This document shows, piece after piece, positions 34,446 through 38,007 of a DNA stretch of 38,007 bases (position 1 is its first letter; every line of letters starts with the position of its first letter). The DNA is taken from the NCBI RefSeq assembly GCF_004348315.1, contig NZ_SMKC01000032.1:1-38007 (forward strand). Direction: 5' to 3'. Under the pieces are notes generated by a model. The model worked only from the letters and a program-made list of their open reading frames with translations, was not told where the DNA came from and did no database searches. Made by a program: the position numbers and the translations under genes. The stretch is from Streptomyces sp. 8K308 (GTDB lineage: Bacteria > Actinomycetota > Actinomycetes > Streptomycetales > Streptomycetaceae).

Positions 34446-35636
34446 GTGCGGCTTGGGAACGGCGGGGTCTTAGGGCTCCTCGCGGTAGCCGGCAGTTGGG
34501 GTCTCTTCTGGGGCGGCTGGGCACCGCTCATCCCCCAGATCAAGTCCGATCTCGACCTCAGCGACCAACAGTTGGGTCTCGCCCTCTTCGCGGTACCGGT
34601 CGGCGCCGTGCCGGCCATGCTGCTCACCGGGCGGCTCGCCAGACGACTCGGCCACCGGGTGCTGCCCGCGGTGACCGCGCTCTTCGCCGGCAGCGTCCTC
34701 GTCGTCGGCCTGGCACCCGACCGGTGGACCTTCACCGCCGCCCTGCTGCTCGTCGGCGCCACCAGCGGCGGCATCGAGGTCGCGCTCAACGCCACCACGG
34801 CCGCCCACGAGGCACGCGACGGCTCCCGGCTCTTCAACAAGGTGCACGCCGTCACCCCGCTGGTGATGGTCCTCGCCGCGCCGGCCGTCGGCCTCGGCCG
34901 CGAACTCGGCGCCTCCAAGCTCACGGTGCTGACGCTGATCGCCCTGCTGGTCGCCGCCAGCGCCGCCCTCGCCATCGACCCGCGCGGCTGGCAGGAGCCG
35001 GCCGAGCAACACCCGGCCCGGCGGCCGGCACAGGCTCGCGGCCCCCGGCTGCTCACCGGGCCGCTGCTGCTGGTCGGCATCGTGGGCGCCGCCGTCCTGT
35101 TCATGGAGAACGCCGTCGAACAGTGGGGTGCCATCCTCCTGGAGGAGGAGCTCGGCACCGGACCGCTGCTCGCCAGCCTCGGGCCCGCCGCCTACATGGC
35201 CGGCCTCTCCGGCGGCCGGATGCTCGCCCAGTGGCGCGGCGCCCGCCTCGGCGACCGCTCCCTCGCCACCCTCGGCGGCACCCTCGGCGGCCTCGGCATC
35301 GCCGTCGCCGCCCTGGCCGACACCGCCTGGCTCGCGCTGGCCGGCTTCGCCGTCGCCGGCATCGGCCTCGCCCCCGTGCTGCCCACCCTGCTCGGCGCCG
35401 CCGGCCGGGCGGCGGGCCCCGGCCAGCGCGCCACCGCCGTCTCCGCGGTCACCACCGCCTCCTACGCCGGCTTCCTCTCCAGCCCACCGCTGGTTGGCAC
35501 CCTCGCCGGCTGGCTCAGCCTGCCCACCGCGCTCGGCCTGGTCGCCCTCGGCGGGCTGCTCGTCATCGCCGGATCCCGCGCCAACCGGCTCCTCGACCCC
35601 CGGGCCAGCGAGTCCAGGACCGGAGCCCTGGTATGA
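34446..35636 (+). CDS. MFS transporter
   Basis: A 396-residue integral membrane protein of the major facilitator superfamily, with about twelve hydrophobic segments. The N-terminal half has SWGLFWGGWAPLIPQIKSDLDLSDQQLG and the loop 2-3 motif TGRLARRLGHRVLP (G-x-x-x-R-x-G-x-R). Another hydrophobic half follows after a Pro/Arg-rich central loop (about residues 180-200). The sequence resembles the FucP/YbjJ-like group. GTG 34446 is chosen because GGAG (34436-34439) lies six bases upstream. It overlaps the SDR gene (ATGA) in one operon with the VldE homologue. It probably exports the product or an intermediate; uptake of a sugar is the alternative. Confidence 0.85.
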   Translation: MRLGNGGVLGLLAVAGSWGLFWGGWAPLIPQIKSDLDLSDQQLGLALFAVPVGAVPAMLLTGRLARRLGHRVLPAVTALFAGSVLVVGLAPDRWTFTAALLLVGATSGGIEVALNATTAAHEARDGSRLFNKVHAVTPLVMVLAAPAVGLGRELGASKLTVLTLIALLVAASAALAIDPRGWQEPAEQHPARRPAQARGPRLLTGPLLLVGIVGAAVLFMENAVEQWGAILLEEELGTGPLLASLGPAAYMAGLSGGRMLAQWRGARLGDRSLATLGGTLGGLGIAVAALADTAWLALAGFAVAGIGLAPVLPTLLGAAGRAAGPGQRATAVSAVTTASYAGFLSSPPLVGTLAGWLSLPTALGLVALGGLLVIAGSRANRLLDPRASESRTGALV

Positions 35637-36544
35637 GCGGCGGGAGTAGGGTCCTCGTCGTGGGCGCCGGGTACATCGCAGGCCTTGTCGGCCGGCGCCT
35701 CGCCGCCCTCGGCCACCACCCGGTGCTCAGCTCCCGACACCGGCCCGCCACCCCCGGCACCCGCGGCCTCGACTGGCTGCCCGCCGACGTCCTCGACCCC
35801 GACTCCCTCGACCGGCTGTTCGCCGCCGCGCGCCCCGACGCTGTCGTCACCGTCCACGGCCCGTCCGACATCACCTGGTGCGAGGCCAACCCGGACGCCG
35901 CCGACGCCGCCCACCACGGTGGCGCCCGCCGCCTCGCCGCCCTCCTCGACGGCCGCCGGGCCCTGATGATCTCCACGGACAACGTCTTCCCCGGCGACCG
36001 CCCGAGCTACGGCGAGTCCGACCCGACCACGCCCGCCAACGCCTACGGCCGTGCCAAGCTCGCCGCCGAGCGCGCCCTGCTTGCTACCGGCGACGCCCTC
36101 GCCCTGCGCGTCAGCCTCGTCTACGGCTGGGACACGGCGGGGCTGCGCCCCAACTTCTTCACCACCTGCGCCCTCAGGCTCGCCGCCGGACAACCCGTCG
36201 CCGTCCCCGACGACCACTGGAACACCCCCGTCCTCGCCGACGACGTCGCCGCCTGGACCGCCGCCCTGCTGACCTCCGACGTCACCGGCGTGCTCCACCT
36301 GGGCGGGCCCACCCGGCTCAGCCGCCTCGACTGGGCCCGCCACATCGCCCGCGCCCAGGGCGCCGACCCCGCCCTGGCCCGCGCCGCGCCCCGCGACGAC
36401 ACCACCTACGCCTGCCGCCCACGCAACGCCTGCCTGCACAGTGAACGTGCCGCCACCATCCCAGAACTCGAGGGACTCGCCCCCGCCGACGTCCACGAGG
36501 CCAGCACCCGGCTGATAGCCGAGGGAGAGGAGCAGCCACCATGA
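35633..36544 (+). CDS. RmlD/NAD-dependent epimerase-dehydratase-like SDR
   Basis: A 303-residue extended short-chain dehydrogenase/reductase. The nucleotide loop is VLVVGAGYIAGLVGRRLA, VTVHGPSDITWCEANPDAA follows, the third strand has MISTDNVFPGDRPSYGESD, and catalytic Tyr and Lys are in NAYGRAKLAAE. The STD-VF-G and E-D-P features are like RmlD reductases. ATG 35633 overlaps the MFS stop, and the end overlaps the VldE homologue start (ATGA), so the three are co-expressed. It could reduce a keto-cyclitol, for instance to give a valienol-type alcohol. The active site is complete; the substrate is inferred. Confidence 0.86.
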   Translation: MSGGSRVLVVGAGYIAGLVGRRLAALGHHPVLSSRHRPATPGTRGLDWLPADVLDPDSLDRLFAAARPDAVVTVHGPSDITWCEANPDAADAAHHGGARRLAALLDGRRALMISTDNVFPGDRPSYGESDPTTPANAYGRAKLAAERALLATGDALALRVSLVYGWDTAGLRPNFFTTCALRLAAGQPVAVPDDHWNTPVLADDVAAWTAALLTSDVTGVLHLGGPTRLSRLDWARHIARAQGADPALARAAPRDDTTYACRPRNACLHSERAATIPELEGLAPADVHEASTRLIAEGEEQPP

Positions 36545-37986
36545 CCGACCGACACCTGTTCCTGGCGAGCAAGCGGGCCGCCGTCACCTACGCGCCCGAC
36601 CCGGACACCGGCCGGCTACGCCCCTGGATCGCCCCCGGCGGCACCGGCAACGTCGTCGCCGAACAGGCCGGTGTGCTCGACGTGTCCTGGATCGCCAGCG
36701 CCGACACCGACGACGACCACCGCGCCGCCAGCGAAAACCCGGCCGGGCTCACCCTCGGCCTCCCCTCGGGCCGCGACATCACGATCCGGCTGCTGCGCCA
36801 CGACCGCCGGACCTTCGAGATCGTGCAGAACCACCTCACCGCCGAACTGCTGTGGGCCGCCAACAACTACGGCTGGGACCGCTGGACCACCCCCACCTTC
36901 GACGACGCCACCCATGAGGCGATGGACCGGTTCGCCGAGTTCACCGACGACTTCGCCCGCGCCCTGCTCGACGCCTCGGCCGACACCGCCGACCCGGCCT
37001 ACCTGGTCCACGACTACCAACTCGTCGGTGTCCCCGCCCGGTTACGCCAGGCACGCCCCGACGCGCCGATCCTGCTGTTCGTCCACATACCCTGGCCGTC
37101 CCCCGACTACTGGCGCATCCTGCCCAGGCGCGTGCGCACCGGCCTGCTGGAGGGCATGCTGCCGGCCACCACCATCGGCTTCTTCGCCGACCGCTGGTGC
37201 CGCAACTTCCTCGACTGCGTCGCTGACTTGATGCCCGACGCCCGCGTCGACCGCGAGGCCGGCACCGTCCACTGGCGCGGCCACCGCAGCCGGGTCCGCA
37301 CCATGCCGCTCGGCTACAGCCCCCTCACCCTGGAGGGCCGCGACCCCAAGCTTCCCGACGGCATCGCCGACTGGGCCGGCGACGCTCCCCTCGTCGTGCA
37401 CAGCGGCCGCACCGACCCCATGAAGAACGCCGAACGCGCCGTCCGCGCCTTCGTCCTCGCCCTGCGCGACGACCCACGGCTGCGCGGCACCCGGATGCTG
37501 GTCCGGATGAACCCCAACCGGCTCTACGTCGAGGCCAACGCCGACTACGTGCGCCGCGTCGAGGAGGCCGTCGCCGACGCCAACGCCCGCCTCGGCGCCG
37601 ACACCGTGCGGCTGCACTGCGACAACGAGGTCGACCACACTATCGCCTGCTTCCAACGCGCCGACCTGCTGATGTTCAACTCCACGGTCGACGGCCAGAA
37701 CCTCTCCACCTTCGAGGCCCCCCTGGTCAACACCCGCGACGCCGACGTCATCCTCTCCGAGATGTGCGGCGCCGCCGAGGTGCTGGCCCCGGTCTGCCGC
37801 ACCGTCAACCCCTACGACCTGCGAGAACAGGCCGAGGCCATCGCCGCCGGGCTCACCGCGCAGCCCCACGAGCGGCGCCAGGCCGCCCACCGCAGGCGCG
37901 CCGCCGCCCGCCCCTGGACCCTGGAGACCTGGGTGCGCGCCCAGCTCGACGGGCTCGACGCCGACCACCGCGACCGCCATGCCTGA
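36541..37986 (+). CDS. vldE: VldE-like pseudoglycosyltransferase (GT20 fold)
   Basis: A 481-residue protein with the trehalose-6-phosphate synthase fold. It is much closer to VldE, which couples a nucleotide-activated valienol with validamine 7-phosphate through a C-N bond, than to OtsA. Telling segments are FLASKRAAVTY at the start, APGGTGNVVAEQAG (31-44), LVHDYQLVGVPA with D158, FVHIPWPSPDYWRILP with H182, MPLGYSPLTL, HSGRTDPMKNAERAVRAFV with R290 and K295, and STVDGQNLSTFEAPLVN from 381. These residue numbers agree with those I remember for VldE. OtsA has VDRLDYIKG and DGMNLVAKE at the last two sites. ATG 36541 overlaps the SDR stop (ATGA). Codon 168 is TTA. The acceptor and donor cyclitols may differ from validamycin, because the surrounding enzymes differ. 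Confidence 0.93.
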   Translation: MTDRHLFLASKRAAVTYAPDPDTGRLRPWIAPGGTGNVVAEQAGVLDVSWIASADTDDDHRAASENPAGLTLGLPSGRDITIRLLRHDRRTFEIVQNHLTAELLWAANNYGWDRWTTPTFDDATHEAMDRFAEFTDDFARALLDASADTADPAYLVHDYQLVGVPARLRQARPDAPILLFVHIPWPSPDYWRILPRRVRTGLLEGMLPATTIGFFADRWCRNFLDCVADLMPDARVDREAGTVHWRGHRSRVRTMPLGYSPLTLEGRDPKLPDGIADWAGDAPLVVHSGRTDPMKNAERAVRAFVLALRDDPRLRGTRMLVRMNPNRLYVEANADYVRRVEEAVADANARLGADTVRLHCDNEVDHTIACFQRADLLMFNSTVDGQNLSTFEAPLVNTRDADVILSEMCGAAEVLAPVCRTVNPYDLREQAEAIAAGLTAQPHERRQAAHRRRAAARPWTLETWVRAQLDGLDADHRDRHA

Positions 37987-38007
37987 GCCGGCCCCCGACC
38001 CCCTCGC
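37979..38007 (+). CDS. Start of a further gene, cut by the window edge
   Basis: ATG 37979 overlaps the end of the VldE homologue by eight bases and opens a frame encoding MPEPAPDPL before the sequence ends. Tight overlap is the rule in this cluster, so a downstream gene is likely, but only nine codons are visible and no function can be given. No clear ribosome site is seen before this ATG, so the true start could lie elsewhere. Confidence 0.3.

Noticed and set aside
36541..37986. Trehalose-6-phosphate synthase (OtsA)
   Set aside because: The key loops read GRTDPMKN and DGQNLSTFEAP instead of OtsA's DRLDYIKG and DGMNLVAKE-type sequence, and no OtsB-type phosphatase is adjacent.
1..38007. tRNA, rRNA, riboswitch, insertion sequence or attachment site
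   Set aside because: None of the characteristic sequences or terminal repeats was seen by eye; small structured RNAs cannot be excluded without covariance-model searches.

Overview
The window is high-GC actinomycete DNA, almost certainly Streptomyces or a close relative. The signs are strong third-position G/C, frequent GTG starts, dense ATGA/GTGA translational coupling, rare TTA codons and an F420-type oxidoreductase. No rRNA, tRNA, transposase, CRISPR array or replication origin was seen. Genes fill nearly all of it; the longest gap is about 220 bases.

Region A (17-565) is a lone TerD-family gene on the minus strand.

Region B (about 700-17185) is a catabolic block in two plus-strand operons. 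Operon 1 (786-10931) encodes a GH127 beta-L-arabinofuranosidase, a complete peptide-type ABC importer (lipoprotein, two permeases, two ATPases), a prolyl-aminopeptidase-like S33 hydrolase and an Xaa-Pro aminopeptidase. Operon 2 (11128-17185) encodes a DapA-superfamily deaminase/aldolase, a proline racemase/hydroxyproline 2-epimerase, a GntR/FCD regulator, a DAO-type FAD oxidoreductase and an unusual fused [2Fe-2S]/FAD/BFD oxidoreductase subunit. The last five fit the trans-4-hydroxy-L-proline pathway: epimerase, D-hydroxyproline dehydrogenase, pyrroline-4-hydroxy-2-carboxylate deaminase. With the arabinofuranosidase and proline-specific peptidases, the simplest reading is use of arabinosylated hydroxyproline peptides such as plant extensin fragments. 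Both operon promoters carry the same 14-base sequence in opposite orientation, probably the operator of the local GntR protein.

Region C (17302 to the right edge) looks like a secondary-metabolite cluster for a pseudosugar or aminocyclitol. Its key gene (36541-37986) closely resembles VldE, the GT20-fold pseudoglycosyltransferase that joins two cyclitols through nitrogen in validamycin biosynthesis. The rest comprises a sugar phosphate cyclase, a radical SAM enzyme with a Twitch-like extra cluster site, a class III aminotransferase, an ABC-2 exporter (ATPase plus two permeases), a maltokinase-like kinase, a long glycosyltransferase, a PfkB kinase, a GMC oxidoreductase and an LLM-class oxidoreductase. 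A minus-strand operon follows (BadF-type kinase, TIM-barrel isomerase, GlgC-like nucleotidyltransferase), then divergently an MFS transporter, an RmlD/SDR protein and the VldE homologue. Four TTA codons occur in the genes I read, all in Region C, which suggests bldA-dependent expression there only. A long perfect hairpin separates the convergent operons at 31149-31193. The cluster appears to continue beyond the right edge.

All functional calls come from motif reading and family knowledge; no database search was possible.
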